64,000 bases of DNA, from assembly GCA_016721245.1 (NCBI GenBank), contig JADKIQ010000004.1, forward strand, positions 285,107-349,106, read 5' to 3'. How positions within the stretch are numbered: the first letter of the stretch is position 1; the number at the start of each line of letters is the position of its first letter. Positions 8,868 through 16,446 of this stretch are shown one piece after another. The notes beneath the pieces were generated by a model. It did no database searches and was not told the DNA's origin. It saw only the letters and a program-made list of their open reading frames with translations. The translations under genes were made by a program, and so were the position numbers. The DNA is from Sphingobacteriales bacterium (GTDB taxonomy: Bacteria; Bacteroidota; Bacteroidia; Chitinophagales; JADIYW01).

Positions 8868-8901
8868 AATGAAATAATGCCGTAAAAATCATTATTTCAT
8901 T
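8868..8901. repeat. Perfect 12-base hairpin between AtuA and crotonase genes
   Basis: AATGAAATAATG at 8868-8879 and its exact complement at 8890-8901, with a ten-base loop. No U-tract follows directly as in a strong terminator, and the genes on both sides are read in the same direction. The arm matches the element at 6973-7036. Confidence 0.65.
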
Positions 8902-8923
8902 ATTGAATTGTTTTATTGTTTAA

Positions 8924-9748
8924 TTAATTTCCTGTCCAGTTTGCTTTTCGTTTTTCTTTAAAGGCTGTCAATCCTTCCGCTGCATCTTTGCTGCTTAAGC
9001 ATTGCATCAGCATGGCGTGCAGGTATTTGTGTTTTTCATCTGCCTTCAGTGATTTCATTTCATGGAATGCTTTTAATCCTAAGCGTATCGCCGTTGGGGA
9101 TTGTTCTTTGATATCATCCACTAATTGTTGCACAGTAGCTTCTAGGTCTTCTGCTTTGACAACTGCTGATACTAAACCGATTTCTTTTGCTTCCTGTGCG
9201 CTCAGTGTTTTGGCGCGCAAACATAAATCCAGTAATTGTCGTGCAGACATTAATGGTTCTAAAGTTGCCATTACCTGAAATGGAAAAATACCGCGTTTTA
9301 CTTCCGGCAGTCCGAATTTAGCATCTTCCACAGCGACCACATGCGTGGCGCCGCCAATCATCAGGAAGCCGCCTGCGTAAACGTCTGCATGTACCTGTGC
9401 GATGCATGGTTTGTGCAGGCCGTTGAATTCATCGCCCAGTTTCACCATATCTTTCGGCATAGGAATAGTGGATGGTTTCTCAGTAGTATCTGCACCGCCG
9501 AAGGCTTTTAAATCTGCTCCGGCACAGAAGGTTGGTCCGTTGGCTTTCAGCACCACTGCCCAGATGGCATTGTTGTAATGCGCGTAGGCGAGGGCATAGG
9601 CCAGTTCATTCGCCAATGGCATGTGAAAGGCGTTGCGTTTATCCGGACGATTCAGTGTGATGGTTAATACATTCTCCTTTTCTTCCACAATTAAATATGC
9701 GAAAGATTGTTCGGAGAAATTGCTGATGTCTTCTTGTGTGTATAGCAT
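8924..9748 (-). CDS. Enoyl-CoA hydratase, methylglutaconyl/isohexenylglutaconyl-CoA hydratase type
   Basis: A 274-residue crotonase-fold protein with LTLNRPDKRNAFHMPLANEL, the oxyanion-hole strand FCAGADLKAF, and VEDAKFGLPEVKRGIFPF. The operon position beside a biotin-dependent carboxylase and AtuA suggests it hydrates the carboxylated product (3-methylglutaconyl-CoA in leucine breakdown or isohexenylglutaconyl-CoA in terpene breakdown; LiuC/AtuE role). No 3-hydroxy-3-methylglutaryl-CoA lyase gene is present in this window to finish the pathway. Length is normal. Confidence 0.85.
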   Translation of the reverse strand: MLYTQEDISNFSEQSFAYLIVEEKENVLTITLNRPDKRNAFHMPLANELAYALAYAHYNNAIWAVVLKANGPTFCAGADLKAFGGADTTEKPSTIPMPKDMVKLGDEFNGLHKPCIAQVHADVYAGGFLMIGGATHVVAVEDAKFGLPEVKRGIFPFQVMATLEPLMSARQLLDLCLRAKTLSAQEAKEIGLVSAVVKAEDLEATVQQLVDDIKEQSPTAIRLGLKAFHEMKSLKADEKHKYLHAMLMQCLSSKDAAEGLTAFKEKRKANWTGN

Positions 9749-9800
9749 GATTTAATTAGATGGTTAGTTAACTAGATAACGATTAATTTCATTTTATTTC

Positions 9801-9861
9801 GCCACTACGTGGCTGTGTTTGTTTATTACTATTTTCTACCAAGATTTCGTCACTACGTGAC
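9801..9861. repeat. Paired small palindromes GCCACTACGTGGC and GTCACTACGTGAC
   Basis: Two 13-base perfect hairpins of the same design at 9801-9813 and 9849-9861, followed by TTTCATTATT-type low-complexity sequence to about 9900. They occupy the gap between crotonase and biotin carboxylase genes. Confidence 0.65.
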
Positions 9862-9910
9862 TTGTCATTGCTTCATTGTTTCATTATTGAATTATTTCAT
9901 TATTACATTG

Positions 9911-11902
9911 TCATTCTTTCATCTTTAACAACAAGGTACCCGCCTCGACGAATTGTTTATCGGCAACATACACTTCTTCCACTTCGCCGTCGGTATGGGC
10001 TTCGATGGTGCTTTCCATTTTCATAGAAATCATTTTTAACAAGGCATCGCCTGATTTTACGGTATCGCCTGGTTTTACCAAGACGGTCGTGATTTCGCCA
10101 GGCATAGGCGCAATGTAACCGCCCTTCACTATTTCCTCATTTGGATTCGGGAATCGGTCCACAATATTCAATACAATTTGTCCAAGCTGTGCGGACTGTA
10201 TAAAGTACTGATGTCCGTTTTGGGAAATGAAGAAGTTGCGACGAATGCCATTGATTTCGAGGGTGAGTGATTCGGTCGACGGTCGACGGTCGACAGTCGA
10301 CTGTTGACTATAAGATGTAAAACTTTTCTCTGCAAATGAAATTTCAAGTGCATCACTTTTACTGGTATAGGTAATGGGGAATTCAAATCCGTGGTAAGAA
10401 TAGGTTTCTTTTTGCGGCTGATAGGCATTATTTCTCCAGCCGGCCGGAACACCTTGTGCCACGGTTCTTTCCTGTTGTCGCTGTAAGAATCGATAATGAA
10501 TCAACGCACAGGTCAGTGTATCCAGTGTTTCCTGAGCATATTTCTCTCCTTCGTATTTAAATACCTTATCCAGGAAATGTGTATCGAATTTGCCTTGCTG
10601 AAAATCTTCATTTTCTAAAATCGCAATGAGGAAATTTTTGTTGGTGGTGAAACCTGTACACACCGTTTCCTGCAATCCTTTTCGCAAACGGTTAATGGCT
10701 TCCAGTCTGTTCTTGCCCGTGCCGATTACTTTTGCAATCATCGGGTCGTAATACGTGGAGATTTCGCTACCGCTTTCAATCCCGGTATCATAGCGCAATC
10801 CTTCGGATAAAGAAGGAATCCAGTCGAGGATTTTTCCATTCACCGGCATGAAATTATTCGCAGGATCTTCCGCGTAAAAACGTACTTCAATGGAATGTCC
10901 GTTTTGCTGTATGTCTTCCTGTTTGAACGGAATAGGATTGCCTTGTGCCACTTCGATTTGTAGTCGCACCAAATCCAAACCGGTCACCTGTTCTGTAATC
11001 GGATGCTCCACCTGTAAGCGTGTATTCACTTCCAGAAAATAAAAGGATTGGTCGGGAGCCACAATAAATTCTACTGTTCCTGCATTGTCATACTGAATGG
11101 CTTTACAGGCAGCTACCGCCGCATCGCCCATTTTTTGCCGCGTTTCTTCGGTGATGAATGGGGAAGGGCTTTCTTCCACTACTTTCTGATAACGGCGCTG
11201 GATGCTGCACTCTCGCTCAAATAAATGCAATGCATTTCCGTGTTTATCCCCGAATATCTGAAACTCTACGTGACGTGATGTATCGAAATATTTTTCTATT
11301 AAAAGTGTATCATCGCCGAAGCTGGAGAGTGCTTCTGATTTTGCTTCGTTGATGGCTTTGTCGAGTTCTGATTCCTGACGTACGATACGCATTCCTTTTC
11401 CGCCACCACCTGCACTGGCCTTCAGCAACACGGGAAAGCCAATTTCGATGGCTTTAGCTTTTATCGTAGCTTCACTTTGGTCGTCGCCCTGATAGCCCGG
11501 AATGGTAGGCACATTGTGTGACTGCATGATTTTCTTAGCACCAATCTTGGAACCCATCACTTCAATCGCCTGCGGATGCGGTCCTACCCAAATGATGCCT
11601 TCGTCGTTGCAACGTTTCGCAAATTCTGTTCGTTCTGATAAGAAACCATAACCAGGATGTATGGCATTTGCACCGGTTCGTTTTGCGGCATCAATGATTT
11701 TATCCATAATGAGATAAGATTCTGAGGGCTGTTTCCCTCCGATGCGAACGGCTTCATCTGCTAATTTTACAAACAAGGCATTTTCGTCTGCATCAGAAAA
11801 GACAGCCACCGTAGCGATGCCCATTTCTTTGCAGGTTTTAAATATACGCACCGCAATTTCACCGCGGTTGGCAACTAGTAGTTTGGTTATTTTACTCTTC
11901 AT
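9911..11902 (-). CDS. Acyl-CoA carboxylase biotin-containing alpha subunit (MccA/AtuF/LiuD type)
   Basis: About 663 residues from the ATG at 11,900-11,902 (MKSKITKLLVANRGEIAVRI); a start seven codons earlier falls inside an inverted repeat and is less likely. The order is biotin carboxylase N-terminal domain, ATP-grasp domain (ASAGGGGKGMRIV glycine loop, EVNTRLQVEHPITEQ), C-terminal BC domain, a linker, and a biotinyl domain with SMKMES whose Lys carries biotin. Such subunits carboxylate biotin with bicarbonate and ATP and pass it to the carboxyltransferase encoded immediately upstream at 12,006-13,604. A GTCGAC repeat at 10,274-10,308 is read through in the linker between the carboxylase and biotinyl domains. 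Substrate (3-methylcrotonyl-, geranyl- or another acyl-CoA) is inferred only. Confidence 0.92.
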   Translation of the reverse strand: MKSKITKLLVANRGEIAVRIFKTCKEMGIATVAVFSDADENALFVKLADEAVRIGGKQPSESYLIMDKIIDAAKRTGANAIHPGYGFLSERTEFAKRCNDEGIIWVGPHPQAIEVMGSKIGAKKIMQSHNVPTIPGYQGDDQSEATIKAKAIEIGFPVLLKASAGGGGKGMRIVRQESELDKAINEAKSEALSSFGDDTLLIEKYFDTSRHVEFQIFGDKHGNALHLFERECSIQRRYQKVVEESPSPFITEETRQKMGDAAVAACKAIQYDNAGTVEFIVAPDQSFYFLEVNTRLQVEHPITEQVTGLDLVRLQIEVAQGNPIPFKQEDIQQNGHSIEVRFYAEDPANNFMPVNGKILDWIPSLSEGLRYDTGIESGSEISTYYDPMIAKVIGTGKNRLEAINRLRKGLQETVCTGFTTNKNFLIAILENEDFQQGKFDTHFLDKVFKYEGEKYAQETLDTLTCALIHYRFLQRQQERTVAQGVPAGWRNNAYQPQKETYSYHGFEFPITYTSKSDALEISFAEKSFTSYSQQSTVDRRPSTESLTLEINGIRRNFFISQNGHQYFIQSAQLGQIVLNIVDRFPNPNEEIVKGGYIAPMPGEITTVLVKPGDTVKSGDALLKMISMKMESTIEAHTDGEVEEVYVADKQFVEAGTLLLKMKE
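10274..10308. repeat. GTCGAC-rich element inside the biotin carboxylase gene
   Basis: A 35-base run with three GGTCGAC units followed by AGTCGACTGTTGAC. It encodes QQSTVDRRPS in the interdomain linker. Related in core and right end to the element at 5607-5640. Confidence 0.7.
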
Positions 11903-11915
11903 AATCTTATTTTTA

Positions 11916-12000
11916 AACCGCAAAGAATTCTAAGTTTCTCGCAAAGTAAACAAGGTAATCTTTGTCTACTTTGCGTTTTTACTTTGCGTTCTTTGCGGTT
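11916..12000. repeat. 85-base inverted repeat AACCGCAAAGAA / TTCTTTGCGGTT
   Basis: Perfect 12-base arms at 11,916-11,927 and 11,989-12,000, with inner pairing CGCAAAGTAA/ACTTTGCG. It spans the gap between the carboxyltransferase and biotin carboxylase genes and resembles the 'ACCGCAAAGAACGCAAAG' dispersed elements of Bacteroidetes. Confidence 0.78.
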
Positions 12001-12005
12001 AAATT

Positions 12006-13604
12006 TTACATTCTATAAACTCCCCAGGCATTCGTACCTTTTACTTCATTCATATAAGTTAATGCTAAGACCAAGCCGAATACATGTCGGGTATCTCTCG
12101 GGTCGATGATGCCATCATCCCAAAGTTGGCCCGTAGCAAAAAACGCATTACTTTGTTTCTCTATTTCTGCTTTCATAAACTCTTTCATTTGTGTTGCCTG
12201 TGCTTCATCGAATTGCTGTCCACTTTTTAAAGCAGCCTCACGGCTTACCATTTGCATGACACCTGCCAACTGTTCAGAACCCATTACTGCAATCATGCTG
12301 TTAGGGTATGAGAACAGGAAGCGTGGATTGTAGGCACGTCCGCACATGGCGTAGTTGCCCGCACCATAAGATGCGCCCATCATCAGGGTAAACATCGGCA
12401 CTTCGGAGTTGGAGACAGCATTAATCATTTTAGCTCCGTCTTTGATCATTCCGTTTTGCTCATATTCTTTACCCACCATAAAGCCTGTGATGTTCTGCAG
12501 GAACAGGATAGGGGTATTGTTCATATTACACAACTGTATAAAATGTGCACCTTTGTTGGCTGAGTCGTTGAATAATACACCATTATTACCAATAATGGCT
12601 ATCGGATATCCGTGAATCTTGGCATAACCGCAAATTAGGGTTGTGCCGTATTCTTTTTTGAATTCATGAAACTCGGAACCATCCACCAAACGTGCAATTA
12701 CTTCACGGCAATCGAATGGTACTTTGGTATCAACCGAAACTATACCGAGAAGTTCGTCAATTGGATAATTTGGTTCTTTATATACACTTGTAGCGGATGT
12801 TTCATGTTTCAAATCAAGATTAGCCATCAATTCTCTGGCGATACGAATTCCGTCGAGTTCATCCTGCGCTAAATAATCTGACACTCCGGAAATCTTGGAA
12901 TGCATTTCCGCGCCACCTAAAGTTTCATCATCCACAATTTCATTGGTCGCCATTTTTACCAAGGGCGGTCCAGCTAAAAATACTTTTGCTTTTCCTTTGA
13001 TAAAAATCGTATAATCGGACATACCAGGAATATAGGCGCCACCGGCAGTCGAATTGCCAAATACAATAGAAATCGTTGGAATACCTTTTTTAGAACGTCG
13101 GGTGATTTCTTTAAAGTTATTACCTCCTAAATTGAACACCTGCGCCTGATCGGGTAAGTTAGCACCTGCACTTTCCACTAAGTTAATGGAAGGTAAATTA
13201 TTCTCATTACCGATTTCATTGATGCGCAATGCTTTTTTCAAGGTAGCAATATCAATCGCTCCACCTTTATTGGTACCTACATTGGCCGTAATCAGACACA
13301 TTTTACCGGAAACGAAACCGATTCCGGCTACCATGGTGCCACCTGTACCAAAACCGCCTTTTACACCCAAACCTGCTAATGGTAAGAGTTCTAAAAAGGG
13401 TGAATCCTGATCGAGTACCATTTCTATACGTTCTCTTGCCAGCAATTTACCCTGAGATTTGGCTTTTGCCAGATGCTTCTCTTCTCCCTGAAACAAGGAT
13501 TGCTTCAGGTGTTTATTCAACTCATCAATTTTTGCCAGCATCTTCTGATAGTTCTCTTTGTATGCGGCTGAGTTGGTGTTTACCTTTGATTTTATGACTG
13601 ACAT
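12006..13604 (-). CDS. Acyl-CoA carboxylase carboxyltransferase beta subunit (MccB/AtuC/LiuB type)
   Basis: A 532-residue protein, the usual length for methylcrotonyl/geranyl-CoA carboxylase beta chains. It shows LVESAGANLPDQ, SIVFGNSTAGGAYIPGMSDY (oxyanion-loop region of the first crotonase half), EMHSKISGVSDYLA and, in the second half, QNITGFMVGKEYEQNGMIKDGAKMI split by conserved glycines, then YGAGNYAMCGRAY. It is the first gene of the operon; its ATG faces the divergent SCP2 gene across a 260-base region that holds two copies of a TACCAAACG palindrome. The Ala/Gly-rich pocket that distinguishes geranyl- from methylcrotonyl-CoA enzymes cannot be assigned by eye. Confidence 0.92.
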   Translation of the reverse strand: MSVIKSKVNTNSAAYKENYQKMLAKIDELNKHLKQSLFQGEEKHLAKAKSQGKLLARERIEMVLDQDSPFLELLPLAGLGVKGGFGTGGTMVAGIGFVSGKMCLITANVGTNKGGAIDIATLKKALRINEIGNENNLPSINLVESAGANLPDQAQVFNLGGNNFKEITRRSKKGIPTISIVFGNSTAGGAYIPGMSDYTIFIKGKAKVFLAGPPLVKMATNEIVDDETLGGAEMHSKISGVSDYLAQDELDGIRIARELMANLDLKHETSATSVYKEPNYPIDELLGIVSVDTKVPFDCREVIARLVDGSEFHEFKKEYGTTLICGYAKIHGYPIAIIGNNGVLFNDSANKGAHFIQLCNMNNTPILFLQNITGFMVGKEYEQNGMIKDGAKMINAVSNSEVPMFTLMMGASYGAGNYAMCGRAYNPRFLFSYPNSMIAVMGSEQLAGVMQMVSREAALKSGQQFDEAQATQMKEFMKAEIEKQSNAFFATGQLWDDGIIDPRDTRHVFGLVLALTYMNEVKGTNAWGVYRM

Positions 13605-13690
13605 ATATCTTAAACTTTATAGTTTATTGAACATGATTCTTCGTTGTGCGTAGAATGACAAACAAGTTTACGCAATTTCTTTCTATTTGA

Positions 13691-13704
13691 CTAAACGTTT
13701 GGTA
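13691..13704. promoter_or_regulatory. Putative TetR-type operator, site 1
   Basis: Plus strand CTAAACGTTTGGTA, complement TACCAAACGTTTAG, a near-palindrome centred on AAACGTTT. It lies 87 bases before the carboxyltransferase start and shares TACCAAACGTT with the sites at 13,776 and 47,924. Confidence 0.55.
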
Positions 13705-13775
13705 AAATATTTTATGTAAAGTTTGTGTTAATATTTTATATTTATCAGTATATCAGTATTTTATGAGTTATTAAC

Positions 13776-13791
13776 AAACGAACGTTTGGTA
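13776..13791. promoter_or_regulatory. Putative TetR-type operator, site 2
   Basis: Plus strand AAACGAACGTTTGGTA, complement TACCAAACGTTCGTTT. It ends five bases before the -33 TTG of the promoter for the SCP2 gene, a position suited to repression. Confidence 0.6.
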
Positions 13792-13796
13792 AAAAT

Positions 13797-13827
13797 TTGG
13801 TTATTTGAAAATAATAAATTACTTTTG
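13797..13827 (+). promoter_or_regulatory. Bacteroidetes-type promoter of the SCP2 gene
   Basis: TTG at 13,797-13,799, a 20-base spacer and TACTTTTG at 13,820-13,827, a full match to TTG-N19/20-TAnnTTTG. It places the transcript start about 30 bases before the ATG at 13,865. Confidence 0.65.
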
Positions 13828-13864
13828 AGTCATCAATTAATTATCAAACTAAAAATCAAATAAA

Positions 13865-14191
13865 ATGACAGCAAAAGAAATCGTATTGGCATTACCAAGC
13901 CGTTTAAAAGCAGAGGAAGCAGCAGGACAAACAGGTGTTTTTCATTTTCAGTTAGAAGGTGAGACAGGCGGAGAATTTACTGTAAATGTTGCAGAGGGTG
14001 TATGTACTGTTACTGAAGGTTTATCTGGTGAGCCAGATTGTGTAATTTCAGCATTAGCAACAGATTTTGAAGATGCGGAAGAAGGTCGTGTAAACAGACA
14101 AATGGCGGTGATGATGGGTAAAATCAAAATCAGCAACTTAGGCGCGATGTTAAAATTCATCGGTATGTTCAGTGATATTGAAGCAGCTTAA
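13865..14191 (+). CDS. Free-standing SCP2 sterol/lipid-carrier domain protein
   Basis: A 108-residue single-domain protein with no signal peptide. It starts MTAKEIVLALPSRLKAEEAAG, the same phrase as the SCP2 parts of the dehydrogenases (TLPARFKSEKSAG, TLPSRLKKEKANG), and ends GKIKISNLGAMLKFIG. SCP2 folds bind lipids or acyl-CoAs in a hydrophobic tunnel. It is divergent from the acyl-CoA operon, with its own promoter and operator and a strong terminator after it, so it is probably made in larger amount than the operon proteins and may carry the shared substrate. Confidence 0.85.
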   Translation: MTAKEIVLALPSRLKAEEAAGQTGVFHFQLEGETGGEFTVNVAEGVCTVTEGLSGEPDCVISALATDFEDAEEGRVNRQMAVMMGKIKISNLGAMLKFIGMFSDIEAA

Positions 14192-14212
14192 TAAAGCCGT
14201 TAAAATTATAAT

Positions 14213-14247
14213 TAAAAAAGACAGTTCATTTTGAACTGTCTTTTTAT
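14213..14247 (+). terminator. Rho-independent terminator after the SCP2 gene
   Basis: Stem ACAGTTCA (14,221-14,228) and TGAACTGT (14,232-14,239), extended by A/T pairing, followed by TTTTT. Confidence 0.85.
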
Positions 14248-14309
14248 TTTAATAAAACTGAGATAGAGAATGATTTTGTAATTTCACATAAGCAAACAAA
14301 GTGATATAA

Positions 14310-15176
14310 ATGAAAAATAAGATAGTTGTTATTACAGGCGGAAATTCAGGGATTGGCAGGGTAACAGCCACAGAGATTGCAAAGATGGGCGCGCAGGTGG
14401 TGCTGGTTTGCCGTAATGAACAAAAAGCAAAAGCTGTTCAGGAAGATATCAATGCACTTACCGGCCTGAATAACTGTGATTTATTCCTGTGTGATTTCAG
14501 TTCTCATACATCCATCAAAAAATTTGCAAAAGCATTTAGAATGAAGTACAATCACATAGACGTACTTATCAATAATGCCGGTGTTATTTTAGGTGATCGT
14601 CAGGTAAATGAAGACGGACTGGAGATGATGTTTACGACCAATCATCTGGGCTACTTCTTAGTAACACATTATTTGCTGGATTTACTGAAAGCATCTGAAA
14701 GCGGCCGTGTGGTCAATGTGGCTTCACTGGCACACCGTTTTACTAATATGCGCTGGGATGATTTGCAGGCAGAGAAGTTTTTCAATTCCTGGATTCAGTA
14801 CGGGCTTACGAAGCTGTGTAATATTTTATTTAATAAAGAACTGGCCTATCAGTTAAAGAAAAACACGAATATTACGGCAAACTGTCTGCATCCCGGTAAT
14901 ATCAACTCTAATTTTGGAAGAAGCGGCAACCCAATGCTGAAATTTTTAATGAATAATTTCGGTTTTGTATTAACCACCCCGGAAAAAGGTGCGGAGACTT
15001 CTATTTATCTCGCTACTGCTCCGGAAGTGCAGGGCAAAACAGGCTTGTACTGGTACCGTAAAAATCCAACCATTCCATCCATGGAAGCAATAAGTTCCGA
15101 GAATTCACGCAGATTATGGGAAATCAGTCTAAAGCTGACCGGTATAAAAGAATTTGGTACGGTTGACTTTGATTAA
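14310..15176 (+). CDS. Short-chain dehydrogenase/reductase, retinol-dehydrogenase-like
   Basis: A 288-residue classical SDR with the cofactor turn VVITGGNSGIGRVTA, the structural NNAG, and the active-site Ser in NVASLAH followed by YGLTK (Tyr and Lys of the catalytic triad). VLVCRNEQKA after the second strand suggests NADP(H) preference. The closest type by eye is the retinol dehydrogenase/WW-oxidoreductase-like group, which acts on hydrophobic alcohols. It follows the acyl-CoA region after a terminator, so a link to that pathway (as with AtuB/AtuG) is possible but unproved. Stop is 15 bases before the acetyltransferase gene. Confidence 0.85.
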   Translation: MKNKIVVITGGNSGIGRVTATEIAKMGAQVVLVCRNEQKAKAVQEDINALTGLNNCDLFLCDFSSHTSIKKFAKAFRMKYNHIDVLINNAGVILGDRQVNEDGLEMMFTTNHLGYFLVTHYLLDLLKASESGRVVNVASLAHRFTNMRWDDLQAEKFFNSWIQYGLTKLCNILFNKELAYQLKKNTNITANCLHPGNINSNFGRSGNPMLKFLMNNFGFVLTTPEKGAETSIYLATAPEVQGKTGLYWYRKNPTIPSMEAISSENSRRLWEISLKLTGIKEFGTVDFD

Positions 15177-15191
15177 ATCTAAAAAGGCAGG

Positions 15192-15620
15192 ATGTCGTTA
15201 GAATTTACAGATGCCACCATAAATGATGCAGATGCATTGCTCTCACTGATACATCAGCTGGAACATTTTATCCCCAAGGAAACGTTGTTAAACAATCTTA
15301 AAAGAAATACGGAAGATAAAAATTATCGCATATTTGTTGCAAAGCTGAATAATCAGGTAATTGCATTTGCTGAACTTTGTTTTACACAATTTATTCACGA
15401 ACCAAATCCTAGGGCGCGTTTGACTTCTTTTTGTGTGGATGCAGCATTCAGAAATAAAAAAATCGGTGCTGCTTTTATAGCGTTTATTGAAGATTTCTGC
15501 AGAAGTCAAAATTATCTCAGAATCGAACTGACCAGTAAAATTCACCGGACAGATGCGCACCGCTTTTATGAAAACAATGGTTATTCTTATGCTTCCAAAC
15601 GATTTTATAAAGAATTGTAA
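15192..15620 (+). CDS. GNAT family N-acetyltransferase
   Basis: A 142-residue protein with the GNAT order: N-terminal helices, a central strand ending in RLTSFCVDAAFRNKKIGAAFIA (acetyl-CoA pyrophosphate loop RNKKIGA, equivalent to Q/RxxGxG/A), and a C-terminal AHRFYENNGYSYASKRFYKEL. The acceptor is unknown. Its TAA overlaps the ATG of the following gene by one base, so the two are translated together. Confidence 0.82.
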   Translation: MSLEFTDATINDADALLSLIHQLEHFIPKETLLNNLKRNTEDKNYRIFVAKLNNQVIAFAELCFTQFIHEPNPRARLTSFCVDAAFRNKKIGAAFIAFIEDFCRSQNYLRIELTSKIHRTDAHRFYENNGYSYASKRFYKEL

Positions 15621-16372
15621 TGCATCTTATACAAACACTGTTTCATTTTTTTACGGATAATTTTCCTTCCTTAAAATTAATAAGCTGCTTGTTTCCGGTT
15701 TCCATCTGCTGGAGTTTTTTAGCTTTATACATAGCAGGTTTTTGCAAAAGAAATTTATCTTGGAAAACAGGGTATACCCGCAAGTTATTTCATTTCTTTA
15801 TTTTTATCAGTGCTTATTTTTATCAGAGATATCTGGGATTGCCGGGTGTGTTTATTTTAGGATGGTCTGTAACTATTGTACTGGCGTATGCCTGCTTTAA
15901 AAGTGACGGGAACTTGTTTTATGAGGCATTAGCCCGCGAGAAAGATGCCCCGCATCGGACGAAGTATATTATATTTTCCTACCTGGCTACTTTCTTTGGA
16001 GGAGTATTATCTAATCTGTTGTTTGGTCCGTTTGCTATTTTTGGATATGCTGTAACCGGCATTGCAGATGCTTTTGCAGAACCTGTCGGAACCAAATTTG
16101 GAAAGCATCCATATCGTGTTTATAGTTTTCACAGAAATAAAATATCATACAGAAGTTTAGAAGGCAGTCTTGCTGTTTTTGTAAGTTCTTATTTGATTTA
16201 TTTTCTTGCCATTTATTTTACACAAACCATTTTCCCTTCTACTTATGTTGTTGTTTTTGTAATGGCGCTTATCTGTACAGGAGTAGAAGCTATTTCGCCC
16301 AGTGGCTTTGATAATATGCTTTTACAGATTGCAGCAAGTTGTCTGGCAGCAATAGGAATGTGGGCGTATTAA
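15620..16372 (+). CDS. Membrane CTP-dependent lipid kinase-like protein (dolichol kinase/VTE5/DGK1 family)
   Basis: A 250-residue polytopic membrane protein with about seven hydrophobic segments. TGIADAFAEPVGTKFG followed by HPYRVYSF and RSLEGSLAVFVSS corresponds to the conserved GDAxAxxxGxxxG and KSxEGSxA elements of the CTP-using polyprenol/phytol/diacylglycerol kinase family, though the first motif has IAD in place of GDA. It probably phosphorylates a lipid alcohol at the inner membrane. Paired by a one-base overlap with the acetyltransferase gene. The neighbouring SDR for hydrophobic alcohols is suggestive. A phosphatidate cytidylyltransferase is the main alternative but its signature is absent. 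Confidence 0.6.
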   Translation: MHLIQTLFHFFTDNFPSLKLISCLFPVSICWSFLALYIAGFCKRNLSWKTGYTRKLFHFFIFISAYFYQRYLGLPGVFILGWSVTIVLAYACFKSDGNLFYEALAREKDAPHRTKYIIFSYLATFFGGVLSNLLFGPFAIFGYAVTGIADAFAEPVGTKFGKHPYRVYSFHRNKISYRSLEGSLAVFVSSYLIYFLAIYFTQTIFPSTYVVVFVMALICTGVEAISPSGFDNMLLQIAASCLAAIGMWAY

Positions 16373-16394
16373 CGAAATAACTTTCTCTATAAAT

Positions 16395-16430
16395 AAAAAA
16401 AAGCTACCTTTTAGCAAGATAGCTTTTAAA
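16395..16430. terminator. Bidirectional terminator between convergent genes
   Basis: AAAAGCTA (16,399-16,406) and TAGCTTTT (16,420-16,427), with A-rich and T-rich flanks on either side, between the lipid kinase gene (plus) and the thioredoxin-like gene (minus). Confidence 0.75.
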
Positions 16431-16446
16431 TATTATCAATGTTGAA

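Noticed and set aside
8868..8901. Rho-independent terminator between crotonase and AtuA genes
   Set aside because: AT-only stem with no proper T tract, within an operon whose genes are read through; treated as a repeat.
5393..12000. CRISPR array, because repeated elements recur at intervals
   Set aside because: The repeats differ from each other, are separated by genes and have no uniform spacer length; no cas genes are present.
3847..13604. Firm assignment of the operon to acyclic terpene (citronellol/geraniol) breakdown
   Set aside because: AtuA, carboxylase, hydratase and dehydrogenases also fit leucine or other branched-chain routes; no terpene-specific enzyme is identified.
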